51,720 nucleotides of DNA, taken from positions 555,549 through 607,268 of the forward strand of contig WELA01004388.1 of assembly GCA_009602735.1 (NCBI GenBank), written 5' to 3'. Origin of the DNA: Mesotaenium endlicherianum (taxonomy: Eukaryota; Streptophyta; Zygnematophyceae; Zygnematales; Mesotaeniaceae). The notes under the pieces were generated by a model. That model searched no databases, was not told where the DNA came from, and saw nothing but the letters and a program-made list of their open reading frames with translations. Both the position numbers and the translations under genes were made by a program. Positions 22,511 to 34,187 of the stretch are shown piece by piece (position 1 is the first letter of the stretch; each line of letters starts with the position of its first letter).

Positions 22511-24064
22511 CTGCCAAAATACTATGACGTAATCTAGGACTACAGCCTTTCGCACATTCAAGCTCTCATGCAGATCGCGGACGAAGAAAAGAAGCATTTG
22601 CGACATCCTTATCTTCATATTGCTTTCAAGGTCAAAGCATAAGAATAATGACATTAGTCTACTATAAATGAGCATTCATGAATCTGCATCAATCTGGTGA
22701 AAGAACCACAAGAAGAGCACACTCCTCCTATAGTCTTCATGTTCTTCTTTGGTTACACACATTAAAGCACACCAACGGCTGTGCAAACACCTCGTGAGAA
22801 TATATCGAGGGAAATTCATGCCCTCACATTAATAGTTATTATTGAGTACATAACTGAAAATGGCTCCAACGAACTCATAATCCGAGTCTGGAGGTTATTC
22901 CCACTCGGAGGAATAACTACCAGAAAGAGAATTCATTCATGTGCTTGGACCATTGCCCCTCATGCTAGAGCTTGCCACAAGTCAAGCATGAAACATGTTA
23001 TCAATGAAAGTGCTCTGTTCTAATCCTCAAGGTCAATCAACTCCAGGACCTTTTCAAATGTTTGAACTCTCCAACTAAGCACGTTCATTTAGTTGATAGC
23101 TTCTTTTTTCTCACACCAACCTTCGCTGGCATCCGCTGCTTTGCAACTCACACTGGCTACTCGCAAGTTGCCTCAAAAACGTGTACAGCCATCTGGTCCG
23201 GACTTAAAGCTCTATGAGACCTGAACTTTCATATGTCAGTGAAGGGCACAGTAGCCAATCTATTCATATTCTGTCACAACAATGGCCATTCGGACCAGTC
23301 TCGATACATAAATTATTTATTGATGGTACAGTTCTCACAGGCAGGCGTGCCCTCATTACATTGCATGAATCTCCATTCACCTGCGCCTACAAGTGATTTC
23401 CTTCTTTTCCCATCAAAAAGCTGTCCCTTTTACAACCAGACAGCTGTCCCCACCTAGCAAGTTTAACAAACCTGGTCAACTCTTCGTCTGCACTAGCTTT
23501 GGGCTATTATTGTGGAGATACTGCATACCTCCACATTTGTTGATCAACTGTCCACTAGTACATCAACAGAGCAAGGGTGACTAGTTTTAATTTTTTAGCC
23601 ATTAATATATATTATGGCCCAGTCTATTTTTGATTCCATAAGGTAGCCGTTCAGACCTCAACATGAACAGCCACCCACAAGGTGCTCATTCTACGGAATC
23701 TGACCACCAGAGTGCAGGCAGCAAACTTGACCTCATGATGAAGCAATCAAACTTCTCCAATAGGCCCCCTTTATAAAACCAAAAGATAATGGGCTAACCT
23801 GCCCACTCACTGCAAATGTCTGCATGGAATCACTTACTGGTTAGGGCCTCCATGAAGGTCACCAGTGCCAAACGTTACAATGCCAGTTTCTGCTGACCAT
23901 TTGCCTGCGTCTATAACGACTTGCACCATGCCGCCCTCTCTTTCCTGCTCGGCAGGGCGCTTGTTGTCCGCCATCTTGTCTCCTTGTCTCTCTTTGTCTT
24001 CATGATCGGTGATCATCTCGAAACTTTCTACAACTATCTCTATCATTTCCAAGCATTGTGCCAT
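22511..24064 (-). CDS. Candidate unrecognised minus-strand gene (two exons proposed)
   Basis: A possible first coding exon runs from ATG at 24064 (alternative ATG at 23974) to a strong donor A|GTAAGT at 23838/23837. It encodes MAQCLEMIEIVVESFEMI, a charged segment (HEDKERQGDKMADNKRPAEQ) and VVIDAGKWSAETGIVTFG. A second candidate exon, 22511-22607, starts after AAG at 22608, matches in phase, and reads MSQMLLFFVRDLHESLNVRK up to WQ|GTGTGA. Its acceptor is poor in pyrimidines. No known domain is recognised. The gene would converge on the 3' end of ACX. The peptides are plausible and the codons unbiased, but the model is weak and may be non-coding sequence. Confidence 0.3.
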
Positions 24065-25291
24065 ATTGTGCCCTTCTCCAGCAATTGCCAGCTGGGGACT
24101 TGCAATGAGTGTCAGGAAATGAGGGCCAGCAACTACAGAGTAAAGGCACGACGTAAAATAGGTCACTGGAGCGCCGAAGGGCCTTCTTAGTCGACAACAA
24201 ACTTTGCTGCTACGGAAACATAAGAAGGCGGTGGGAGATGGTGAGAAAGGTGAGGGATGCCAGATCGTAGCCAAATCGTATAGCAGGAAAGTTTGCCTCA
24301 AGGCTGCTCCAGCAAGCACTTTGACTTCCAAGGTTCGAGGGGACACAGGCAGCGTACTTTGTTTGAACTCGTTTAAATAGTGCACATCATTAGCATAGTA
24401 GCCCAAATTGTCTTTAAAAGGTGTTCTGAGGTGCTCTGAGTCGTCGATTTATATACAACGGGATTGGTTACGTTCAACTATTTCTGTTTATAAGAAAATA
24501 TTAAAAAATTGGAAGTGCTTGGTAGCCTTCGACTACATTGTTGTGCGCCCATATCCTTGTGCTTGATTGCTGACGTGGTTGTCAGTAGCACGCGCTTTGG
24601 AGCACTTTGGAATGACCAGCTGGAGATTGGCACCTGGCACTCACCTGGTGAAACTTGACTTCCGTGTTTGATTGAACCAAGAGAGTTCTCGAGAACGCCG
24701 ACGGAGACTCTGGGCTGCATGATAACTCTTTCGAAATCGTCAATAACAATTTTGTTTGGCTCTTTAGCCCTGGAGGTTGCGTAGAAAATAATGAAACGGG
24801 ATCTCTGCGCACGACTTGCAACTAGGGCGAAATAACAACGGTATAAAAATATTTACGACCGTTGTGCATGCATGCCCGAGACTCTCGAGCACAGTCTGCC
24901 GAGCATGCTGCGAGCACATAGATATGTCTCGCCGATCGTGGCCGATCGGGCATCTCGGGCCTGTCTCGTACAGTCTCGAGGGCAGTAGAGGATATTGTTG
25001 GCAGGATTCAGGAATCGGCAGGCCAGACCGAATTCGGATGCGGATTGGCAGCGGGATGAAGCTTGAAGTGAATGCAGTGGTGGTCTGTGGATAGAAAAGC
25101 AAAAGGCACGTGGAAAGGATAGAGACTGCTCAAACGCACTTTCCATGAGCAACAATGGTCGTCGATGCTGCAATCTGTTGGGGCAATGGAAATTTCTAAT
25201 CGGCTTCTGTTTGTGTCCTCGACCACATGACCGAGCGTCAACGATGACATCTACACGTGTATGTACATCAAATGTTTGCAACAATGATTGG
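24065..25291. other. No gene recognised; possible 5' flank
   Basis: Upstream of the candidate minus-strand gene. Open frames continue on the minus strand to 24406 but show no family resemblance, so I treat them as 5' UTR, intron or chance. Nothing else is supportable. Confidence 0.35.
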
Positions 25292-25297
25292 TATACG

Positions 25298-25538
25298 CCA
25301 TGGGGTGGTAACTGGCGCTAATTTTTCAGATTTTTGAATTCAGGCCCCTAAAATTTTGAATCCTTTCACTAATTTTCCCAGGTTTGATTCCAGGTCGCTA
25401 TTAAGACATATTTACTTGATTTAAGGGCGTTAATTCACTATAGAAATTCTGCGTTTTTGATTTCAGGTCGCTATTTTTAATCTTTGAATTCTGGGCGCTA
25501 TTTCACTCAAGTTTTCGAGGGGAGTTATCACCCCATGG
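25298..25538. mobile_element. 241-bp MITE with internally iterated motif
   Basis: The terminal inverted repeats are CCATGGGGTGGTAACT (left) and AGTTATCACCCCATGG (right), 15 of 16 positions matching. The flanks carry TATACG at 25292-25297 and 25539-25544, a target-site duplication of 6 bp (8 bp, GGTATACG, if GG is counted). The interior is AT-rich and built from about five variants of an 18-base word, such as TTTGATTTCAGGTCGCTA, TTTGATTCCAGGTCGCTA and TTTGAATTCTGGGCGCTA. There is no coding capacity, so it would depend on a transposase made elsewhere. I cannot assign the superfamily. A decayed relative lies at 7440-7617. Confidence 0.8.
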
Positions 25539-25819
25539 TATACGCTCTGCGGCACTCTGCGGCGTATAACGTGCTACGACCTGCAACCTACCGGACCTGT
25601 ACCGGACTCTAATAAATGCATGTACTTTATGCTAACCATGTGGCAGTGTCTTGTGGGTGCTTTGGTCGGGACTCGGACTGTGCGGAGCAGCCCGGACTCC
25701 GGAGTCCGGACTCCAGAGATTACCCGAGTTCTGCCGGAGATGGCACGATTGGCAAGTTCGAAGTGGGGATTTACGTAATAATGGCGAAATAACCATGCCA
25801 GACCGTGGGGAAAACCATG

Positions 25820-26270
25820 CAACCCATACTCCCAGATTCGTCGGGTTTCCTTCGCCACTCTGTCGAAAAACGTGTTTTCGACTCTTCGTTACTCTGGCGA
25901 AGCTTTTTCCGTTATAATGTGAAGTCTTCGGCCGTTTACCCAAGCACATCGACTCAGCTTGTGGAAAATCTCGACGGGTGCCGTTTGCCCGTGCGCCTCG
26001 GTTCCAGTTTTCCGTGCGCCTCGGGAAGGGCTCGAGCGTGCAGGGTAAAATTTACCCGCTACCAAAAAGGTCCACCACCATGCGTGGGGCAAGGGGGATT
26101 GAGAGTATTCGGGTACCACCAAAGCAACTTGAAAGCACGGTACACCCTGAACTATTTAAAATTGCTGGAAATTGCTGGATACGGACCGACGCTCGCAAGC
26201 GTGCGTGTGGGTGCTGGTAAGTGTCTTTCAGCGCACATACGTACGAGTGTACATGCGGCACCTCAGATTC
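25820..26270 (+). repeat. Left terminal inverted repeat of the 3,981-bp element
   Basis: Matches 29345-29800 in reverse complement with scattered substitutions and small indels. Well-conserved landmarks are GTCGAAAAACGTGTT, CTCTGGCGAAGC, GAAGTCTTCGGCCGTTT and CGTGCGCCTCGGTTCCAG. Both arms contain a motif repeated within the arm (CGTGCGCCT, twice). Confidence 0.9.
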
Positions 26271-27654
26271 TTTGGGACTGCACTTTCAACTGAAAAAAGA
26301 GTGGATTAGGTAAATGATGGATGTTATCCTATGTAAAGGACGTAATGGCGCGCGTGCGTGAGTGCATGATGCGCATATGTGCGCATGAATCCGTGCAACG
26401 GTGCGTCTACGCATGCAAAGCACGCGAGTGTTTATGCATAGGTGCATGCATATATGCTTGAGTGTGTATGCATGGATACGTGTGTGGTGTTTGTAAAAAC
26501 GCACTTGCAAAATTAGTGAGTGTGTAGTTGCATATGGACGCTTGCATGCAAAGATGCGATATAAGTAATGCTTTGCTCCTGTGTTTGTGTACATGTTTAA
26601 TGCGCACGCTTGAATGGGAAGTTGCCAATTGTTTAGGGATGGTGCTTGTATAAAAGAGTGAAAGATTTATACTCGTACTTACATAAAATCTGCATGATAT
26701 TGATTTGATTGTGTAAAGATATTTTTAAGAAAAACTTCGGATTTAGAATACGGTCAACTAGTCAAACAATATTTGTTGCAGATATTCACTTGCATCTTAG
26801 CTCAAGATGTGCGCATGTATAGCAAGATCTACAATGGCAAAAATTTACTTGTGGAATACGAGCATATTATTACGCCGTCGTCCAAAAAATAAATGAAATA
26901 CAACACATATTCAAAAAAACATGATTATATATACATTGAAGTGAACATTGGGGAATACTAATGCTAGAACTCATTGATTTCAAGGCAAAGAATTACAATA
27001 TGCATGTTGCAAGTGACAGCCATGGACCGTCTGATACGCGCGGCGGAAGTCGCGGCGAGTCAAAGTACGGTACGAAAACACGTTGACTAAAGAAGACCAA
27101 GTTACGTCGATCTCCAAAAGCGAGTCAGTCACGCAAGACTCCAGCAGAGGAGCAGAGAGCTCAGTGGCACGAGCGTGAGACTCGAGCCAAGGTGTCATCA
27201 ACATTGCATGTGCAGCTTGGAGGGAAACACAAGTATGCACGGAATTGGAGTCCCATTTGCGAAGAAAAATGAAAGAAAGAGAAGAAAGAGCGTGAAGGAG
27301 AAGAACGTCATCCTCTTGGCAATTGGGAGCCGGAGAGCCACGCTTCTGCCGAGTGTATTCAAAATTTCGTTTTCTTTTGCATTCCAAATTTGTAGATAAA
27401 ACTAGTCCTACGAAGTTTCCTAGGCAAGGTTCGACTTCTTGAGAGGCTAGAGTTAGCATATTCAATTTGTTAGGAGAATTTTGGGCAAAACCTAGAATGT
27501 AATGAATCAGTATATTGGTTGACATAATAATTATTTAAATAATATAGTTAAATAAGTTCAGCCTACTGAACTCTAGTTAATGATCAGTCTGCTGGACTTT
27601 ATATTTAATATCAGTTTAATGATTCAGCCGGAAGCAGCAGGCTGATGTCAGCTT

Positions 27655-28480
27655 AAGTCAGCTTGCTGACACATTCTTTGACAGCCAGCTGACTTCCGTA
27701 CTCGGTAGTAGCGAACTGCCTCGATATGCATCTAAGTGTGGTATGCTAGATGAATGGCCAGATGACATCCCTATGATGGATGGCGATTCGGGATGATGGG
27801 AGATGGCGGTGGATTTGGTAAACCGAGGTCCTACCAACGTGGTTAACTCCCGGGTAGGCGGTACCATTGCACTGACCGTTGAACAGTAAACTCATTCCAT
27901 GTACATATGCTAGGCATTGCTCTCGAGTTCGGCATTCGGAAACGAGGCCAACTCTCTTGTACAGCTTACTGAGAGAGATCTGAATCCAAGGCGAGAAGCC
28001 ATTAGTGCGAAATGTCTTCTAACCTTGCTTATGTAGGAGTTTACTAATTGCATGATTGATGCTCGTTTACTTGCATTTGACTGATGAGTATTGCTTACGC
28101 TAGTCGTGTGGTCTTTTGCTGATTAATAAGTTAACTAGAAAATACCATAACAACTATTTACTGATATAAAGATCTCTTATTAATTGTCAATCGCTTATTG
28201 GTAAGTCGATTCATTTTAACGCGTGAGAGTCCGCAGATAAGGTTGTGGAGAGCCTTGCGCAAGTTGAATGCGGTGGCATTACCTACTTGGGAGTTAAGCA
28301 CGTCGATAAGACCTCAATTTATCAAATCCACATTTATCTCGCATCATTTTGAATCAGCATCTGTCGAAGATTTTATCTAGCTATTCATCGAATGAGCACA
28401 TTACATTGAATGTATTAGTAGCCAGTTCACTAGGTTCGCTTAAGATGTTTGATTGATTGTCAAAGAATGTGTGAAAGAAC
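27655..28480. repeat. Nested inverted repeat inside the 3,981-bp element
   Basis: The left arm 27655-27890 and right arm 28250-28480 are diverged reverse complements. Shared words include GTCAAAGAATGTGT (right arm as written, left arm in complement) and the block ACCTACTTGGGAGTTAA, matching the complement of TTAACTCCCGGGTAGG. A related block (TTTGGTAAACCGATGTCC) occurs at 44361-44410 in the insertion inside the piggyBac element, so this is a dispersed family, perhaps an LTR-retrotransposon fragment inserted twice in opposite orientation. Confidence 0.65.
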
Positions 28481-29344
28481 GGACAAAATAGACTTTTGCC
28501 TGCCACTGTTTGTTTAATCATTATACAAATCATAAGTCATATTAAAGGAGTGAGCCGAACTATATATTATAATTAACTAAGATTAATTGAAATTCTAATT
28601 TTCTTTAATTATTTACAGAGTGAGAAAAGGAGAGAAAGAGAGAAAGAGATGAAAGGACAGATAGTGAGTGAGTAAAGTAAGATTTGTGTCCAAAATAGCG
28701 GATTCATATATATTTGTAAGTGTAACAATTTGAGCTTTTTTGGCGTATTTGAGACGTTTTCCTGATTACCTAAAAAACGTTACACTATTCATCGATATAT
28801 TATTTGATATGTGATTGCATCTTACTGAATTAATCGCCACACGCGTGTGCTGACTAATTCCTGGTCGATTGGCGAAACGACCAAGATGCTATTGCAAAAA
28901 GCATCGTAAAGTAATTTGCTTACTTTGCAATAGTACGACATAATTAATCATAACGTTACCTCAATTAAATATGGAGTAATAAGGTAATTAATCAGTGATT
29001 AATTACTTTATTTTTACTTTCATTATTGCGGATATGATTGTCAGTGTTTTTGATCAACGTCAGTCATTAACCCGAGATAAAACACCTTTGAAGTGGCCAT
29101 GTGCACGGAGAAATACTTGCTCGCAGATACAACTATACACATCACACACGTATCTATGCACAAATGCTCAAAGTGTACGCATGTCTGTTTGCACTCATGT
29201 TTGCGTGCTTTCCATGCTCAGACGCATCCTTGCATGAATCCATGCACGCACGGGCGCACTCACGCATGTACGCACTCACACATTACCCCCGCATGATAAT
29301 CTTACCTTAGTGCTCTACCTATTGCCCAAGAGCAGCTTTAAATA

Positions 29345-29800
29345 TAGACTATACGGTCACAAGCCGCCTGTACGTTCGCACGCATAGTTGCACGCACACA
29401 CGTACGTACTCCCACCCGTACGTTTGCAAGCGTCGGTACGCTTCGAACAGTTCTAAGCAATTTTAGATATTTCGGGTGCACCGTGCTTGACGACCACTTT
29501 CGTACCCGAATACCTCTCAATCCCCTGCACCATGCATGATGGTGAAGCTTTTTTGGTAGCGGGGTTCATTTTACTCCGCACGCTCTAGCCCTTCCCAAGG
29601 CGCACGGAAAACTGGAACCGAGGCGCACGGGCAAACGGCACCCGTCGAGATTTTTCACAAGCTTAGTCGTTGTGCTTGGGCAAACGGCCGAAGACTTCAC
29701 ATTATAACGAGAAAAGCTTCGCCAGAGTAGCGAAGAGCCGAGAACACGTTTTTCGACAGAGTGGCGAAGGAAACCCGGTCGAATTTGGGAGTATGGGTTG
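29345..29800 (-). repeat. Right terminal inverted repeat of the 3,981-bp element
   Basis: Reverse-complement partner of 25820-26270. Divergence between arms rises inwards, as expected if the ends are under selection for transposase binding while the inner parts drift. Confidence 0.9.
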
Positions 29801-29807
29801 AACCATG

Positions 29808-30109
29808 ACCAGTTTGAAAATGCTGCAGAATCTTTATGAGTAAATTATGTTTACTATACATGTAAAATTAAAGTTGTGTTTCTAAATACTGATTATATAA
29901 TACAATGATGTAGTATAGAGTAATTGTATATTATATATAAAATTAATGATTGATCTAATAGAGAGATAATTTGGCTTTATTAGAAAAGAAGTGATAAATA
30001 AGAAATGCATAAAAAGGCATACATGGTGATTGGGTTGGAATGTGGAGTTGAGGGGGGCAGAGAAAGAAACGGAGGGGCACATGAAAAGGGGGACAATTAC
30101 AGGCACTGC
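29808..30109. other. AT-rich spacer, no gene
   Basis: Low-complexity AT-rich DNA between the long-inverted-repeat element and the truncated 3' end of the gypsy copy. No feature is recognised; the gypsy similarity fades at about 30110. Confidence 0.5.
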
Positions 30110-32930
30110 AGGACGAAGGTTAGTTTGTCCGTCTTTCTGAGGGTGATTTGCTGTGCTGAGCAGCTGTTGAACTCCCATTAATCCCATTTAAGCTCCCCAG
30201 AAGTTAGAGGTGAATTTTGACCCTTCCCAGTGATAATGTTTGCCAATTTGCCAACAATTTTGGTCTGCCCCAAGTGTCCACCCAATAAACTGTCATGAGC
30301 TTGAGTCAGTTGTAAAGACCTTAGTTCCAAGTTATTAGGAATGACCAGCTTCCGCCTGCCTGAAATGGTTTCATTTACCCAGACCCCACCCTTCAACCTA
30401 TAACCGAGTGTAGTAGCAAGACACACACCATCTCTTGAGCTGGGCTCAAATGTTGGGTCAGAAAGGTAGGCTTTCCTAAGTTGTTCAAGGAAGGACTTTT
30501 TCACCTTTAGTGAAGTAAGTGCACACAGGACCCTATCAACAGCATTCTGATCAAAGTTCCTTTCTTGCAAGTCAGGTCTTCTAGAGGGGGCATCAGGAGG
30601 AATCAACTTTCCTGGTTTGTAGTCAATTTGGACTTGGAACTGCTCCAACATCTGCCTTCAGCGGTTCTCCCTCCCCGACAGCTTCGACTTCTTTTGATAA
30701 TGAGCCAGAGCAAGATGATCTGTAATCACCATGAAAGCTTTGCTCTCTAATGTTTGGAACTTGAATAATAGCTAGCAGCTCTTTGTCATGCACTGAATAA
30801 TTAATGGATTGAAATTCATGGACTCATACAGCACCGGGTGCCAGTTTTGCTTTACCTTACCATTAGTTGTAATTTTGTCAGCAGGCTGCAACAAAATAAC
30901 ACCCATGGCAAAGTCAGAAGCATCAGGAACCACCTGCACAGGTTTGTTGGGGTCATACACAGCGAGAACAGGAGAAGAGCACAAGGCATCCTTCAGGGTC
31001 TGGAAGGCAGCTTGCTGAACTTCTCCCCACACATAGCCCACTTCCTTATAATATGATCAGTTAGTTTACTGGCCTTAGTAGAATAGCTTTCAATAAATCT
31101 CCTCTAATAGTTAAGTCAATCCCAGGAAGGATCTAACTTATGAGATTGACTTAGGTACTGGCCAGTCCCTTACGGTCTGGATTTGGGTCAATGCTGATGC
31201 CTTCTTTACTGACAACATGATCCAAGAATTCAAGACTCTCCTTCAAGAAACCACACTTGCTTATTTTAGCATATAACTCATTCTTTTTGAGAGTGTGCAT
31301 CACTATCCTGAGGTGCTCAACATGCTCAGTCTCATTTTTAGAGAAAATTAAAATATCAACCAAAAAGGTTTGCACAAATTTATTCAACTTATGCCTGGAA
31401 ATGTCATTCATAGCACCCATGAAGGTTGCAGGAGCATTAGTCAAACCGGAAGGCATCACATAAAACTCATAATGTTCATACCTTGTGCGAAAAGCAATTT
31501 TGTGTTCATTTCTCTCATCAATTCTGATTTGATGGTAACTCCTTATAAGATCAATTTTGCTGAATACTTTAGCACCAGACAGTGTGTCAAGCAAATATCC
31601 TCAATTCTGAGTAAAGCATACTTGTTCTTTATTGAGATTATGTTTAAAGCTCTGTGATCCACACAAATTCGCATACTGCCATCTTTCTTTTGACAAATAG
31701 GATGGGTGCTCTATGAGGTGATTTACTAGGAGATATGTGTCCATTTTCTCCAGTTCTTTAATTTGAGTTCTTAACTCTTCACTCTCCACATAAGACAAGC
31801 CATAAGTGCGTTGCCAAGGAGGCTGACTCCCGGGAACCAGATCAATTCTATGATCTACCTCCCTCCTAGGTGGGAGTCCTGGGGGCATGTTAAAAACATC
31901 ATCATACTAAGCAAGAATGTTTGCAACAGTGGGGTGCTCCGGAGGGCTCACCTTTTTCTCAACCATTTCTTTAGGTTGAGGAGGTACCTCTTTGAGCAGC
32001 AGACAGAACATTGTGTCCACCTTCTGCTTCCAACTTTGAACGAACTCCATTGCATTTAGCAACTTGCATCCTCCTGGAAGCCTTTTTTTTTCCTTCATTT
32101 CCCATCCATACAAGACAAGAGGAGGGACACTGGTGGGTGACAAGTTAGTATGTCCATCGCTGGTCTCTCTCACTTTCACTGTACCTCCGCTCCAACACAC
32201 TTCAACTTTATGTCTATTTAACCAAGACCTCCCTAGCACGAGATCATAAAAGCTAGTGTTGAGTATCTCAAATGTAAGCGTTTCAGTTAGAATTGCAAAG
32301 CCAGAACCTAATTGGACTTCAATAGACTTGGTTATAATTCCGTCCAAGATACTTGAGGCATCTCCAAGGTATATCTTTTTATTTCCTTGGGTGATAGTAG
32401 GCAGCCTTAACTGCCTAACTAAGTCTTTATAGATAAAATTATGTAACACTCTTCCATCAAATGCCCTTGCCTTCCTACCTGCAATCATGCAATGCAATAG
32501 AATACGGGAAACTGACTCTTCCAAACTTTTGCATCGTTCTCCTGGGTGGAACAAGGTCATCTAAAGTGTGCACTTTCTGGAGATCTATATTAATGATGGT
32601 CTCCTTTATCTGGTGTCAGGCATGCATAGTGAATCCAATTCAGCAGGCCCATAACGCCTGCTACGAGGGCAGCTAGCGATGACTCACTATCTCTAGCAGT
32701 GTCACAGCTAGTAGACTGAAGTATTGACTGTTGCTGTCTTTTAAAGGCTGGTCCTTTCTTTCCACCTTTGGTAGGTGTTTCTTAGGACACTGTTTCTTAG
32801 AATAACTTAGAAAAGCCAACCTTACTAACCCAACATTTGACCCCAGCCCATCTAGTGGTGTGTGTCTTGCTACTACACTCATGTATAGGTTGAAGGGAGG
32901 GATTTGAGTAAAAAAAACCATCTTCAGGCA
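30110..32930 (-). mobile_element. Decayed Ty3/gypsy retrotransposon pol (minus strand)
   Basis: Minus-strand pol remnant in the order expected for Ty3/gypsy. The protease-like region has VLGRSWLNRHKVEVCW (about 32250). Reverse transcriptase starts with PPRREVDHRIDLVPG (about 31860) and its palm reads FLVDILIFSK (about 31350), where the usual two-aspartate catalytic box has lost its first Asp. RNase H has PVLAVYDPNKPVQVVPDASD (about 30930) and the tether DYKPGKLIPPDAPSRRPDL (about 30600). The integrase zinc-binding region (about 30270) is followed directly by its distal HPQKDGQT motif (30125-30150): the catalytic core between them is deleted. Frameshifts and stops occur throughout. No LTRs or primer-binding site were found. 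A dead, old copy. Confidence 0.88.
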
Positions 32931-32936
32931 GGCTGA

Positions 32937-33410
32937 AGCTGGTCATTCCTAATAACATAAGGTCTTTAATACTGAGTCAAGCTCATGACAATTTATTGGA
33001 TTGTCACTTGGGGCAGACCAAAATTGTTGGCAAACTGGCAAAACATTAACCCTGGGAAGGGTTGCCCGTGATATCTGAAAATATGTCAAGTCTTGTGATG
33101 AGTGTTTAAAAAACAAGTCTGAATACATACTATCGGGAGGGTTATTGCAACTATTACCTATTCCAGCTGGAAGATGGGAAACTATCTCAATAGACTGAGT
33201 GGTTGCACTACCAAGAATTGCCAATGGGCATGACTCTCTTCTGGTAGTAGTGGATAAACTGACAAAGATGGTCATTTTCATCCCCACCAGTGTAAAAGTA
33301 ATTGCACTCAAAATTGGGAGACAATTTTATAACAATGTGGTCTGCCAACATGGGCTATCCTCTAACATCATATCAATTAGGGACTCAAAATTCACCTTTA
33401 CATATATGGA
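32937..33410 (+). mobile_element. Ty3/gypsy integrase fragment in opposite orientation
   Basis: Plus-strand piece of the same family. Its first 130 bp match 30206-30360 in reverse complement (zinc-binding region, HLGQTKIVGKLA). It then continues through the integrase catalytic core, with NGHDSLLVVVDKLTKMV (about 33215-33275) and RDSKFTF (about 33380). That core is exactly what the minus-strand neighbour lacks. It contains stops and frameshifts and is not functional. It may be a second insertion or an inverted segment of the same one. Confidence 0.85.
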
Positions 33411-33641
33411 TCTGTATCCATTCATGGATCTATACATGCCTCTTATTCTATGACCATATTCTACTAGAATTAATAACTTTTTCAAAAAAAAAATTGCATC
33501 GGCCTGTAAAGTCAAGTCAGTGGGTGAAATCAATTGTTCTCGATTCGCCCAATTATAGCACCTTTTATCGCAAAAAATCTAAGAACTACAAGTTATGAAA
33601 TCGAAAAAAAAATGTGTACATTTCTTGCAAATTTTATAGCC
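33411..33641. other. Short AT-rich spacer
   Basis: Lies between the gypsy fragment and the first ATG of the piggyBac remnant. No terminal repeat or TTAA-flanked end of the piggyBac element could be fixed here. Confidence 0.4.
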
Positions 33642-34137
33642 ATGGCTAACACTCCAGACACCGTAGTGCTCGGAAATGTTGGCGAAGGCACCCAAATTTT
33701 GGTACCTTGCCAGTCCTGAGGTCCTAGGTGGGCTAGAACAGCTTTTGGGAAGGGTTACGATGAAATATACTTGTTGGGAAGAGTGAATCAAGAAGTGAAG
33801 AGGAACGATAAGGAGTTCGCATGGAAAGTATTTTTTGAGTTTGACAGGGACAATAAGATATGAGACCCAGTTGTTGTCAGATTGTATTTGCCTAAAACAC
33901 CAGAGATTTAGTGGGTTGCTCTCAAACCAGGTATTATTAGGATCAGCAAGACCACTGCAAATCCACCTCGAAGTCCTGCAAACGAAATGCATGAGATAGA
34001 CTCACCTCTGGAGACTTTGGCTGCATATCACAGGGCACAATTGAAGAAGCAAAAGGATTCTAGAAGCTCAAAGGCTAGCAGCACAACAGGCAAGAGAAAG
34101 CACATCAAGAGGCAGGCAAAATGATGATGTTCAGCAG

Positions 34138-34187
34138 TAGGAGGAGGAGGAGGAGGAGGAGGAGTAGGAGGAGGAGGAGGAAGATTT
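34138..34187 (+). repeat. GAG-rich purine tract in the piggyBac remnant
   Basis: A GGAGGA run encoding the acidic linker of the transposase N-terminus in one frame and Gly/Arg in others. Such acidic tracts are common in piggyBac-type transposases. Slippage here is one source of the frame changes. Confidence 0.85.

Larger units (their letters stand above)
25820..29800. mobile_element. 3,981-bp DNA element with long terminal inverted repeats
   Basis: The ends read CAACCCATACTCCCAGATTC (left) and, as reverse complement, CAACCCATACTCCCAAATTC (right). The flanks carry an identical 7-bp AACCATG at 25813-25819 and 29801-29807. The inverted repeats stay closely similar for about 460 bp and continue in diverged GC/TG-rich form (CGTGCGTG, GCATGCA words) to about 26600 and 29090. 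The interior is AT-rich and holds a second inverted repeat (27655-27890 with 28250-28480). One minus-strand open stretch (26980-27525) has no recognisable domain, and no transposase is seen, so the element is non-autonomous. Long repeats suggest a Mutator-like or foldback element, although seven bases is shorter than the usual 8-9 for Mutator. Confidence 0.85.

Noticed and set aside
26286..26600. GCATGCA/CGTGCG-rich stretches suggesting a separate satellite
   Set aside because: They have reverse-complement counterparts at 29090-29340 and are the diverged inner parts of the terminal inverted repeats.
26980..27525. 181-codon minus-strand open frame inside the long-inverted-repeat element
   Set aside because: No transposase or host-gene motif seen; could be a captured fragment but I cannot support it.
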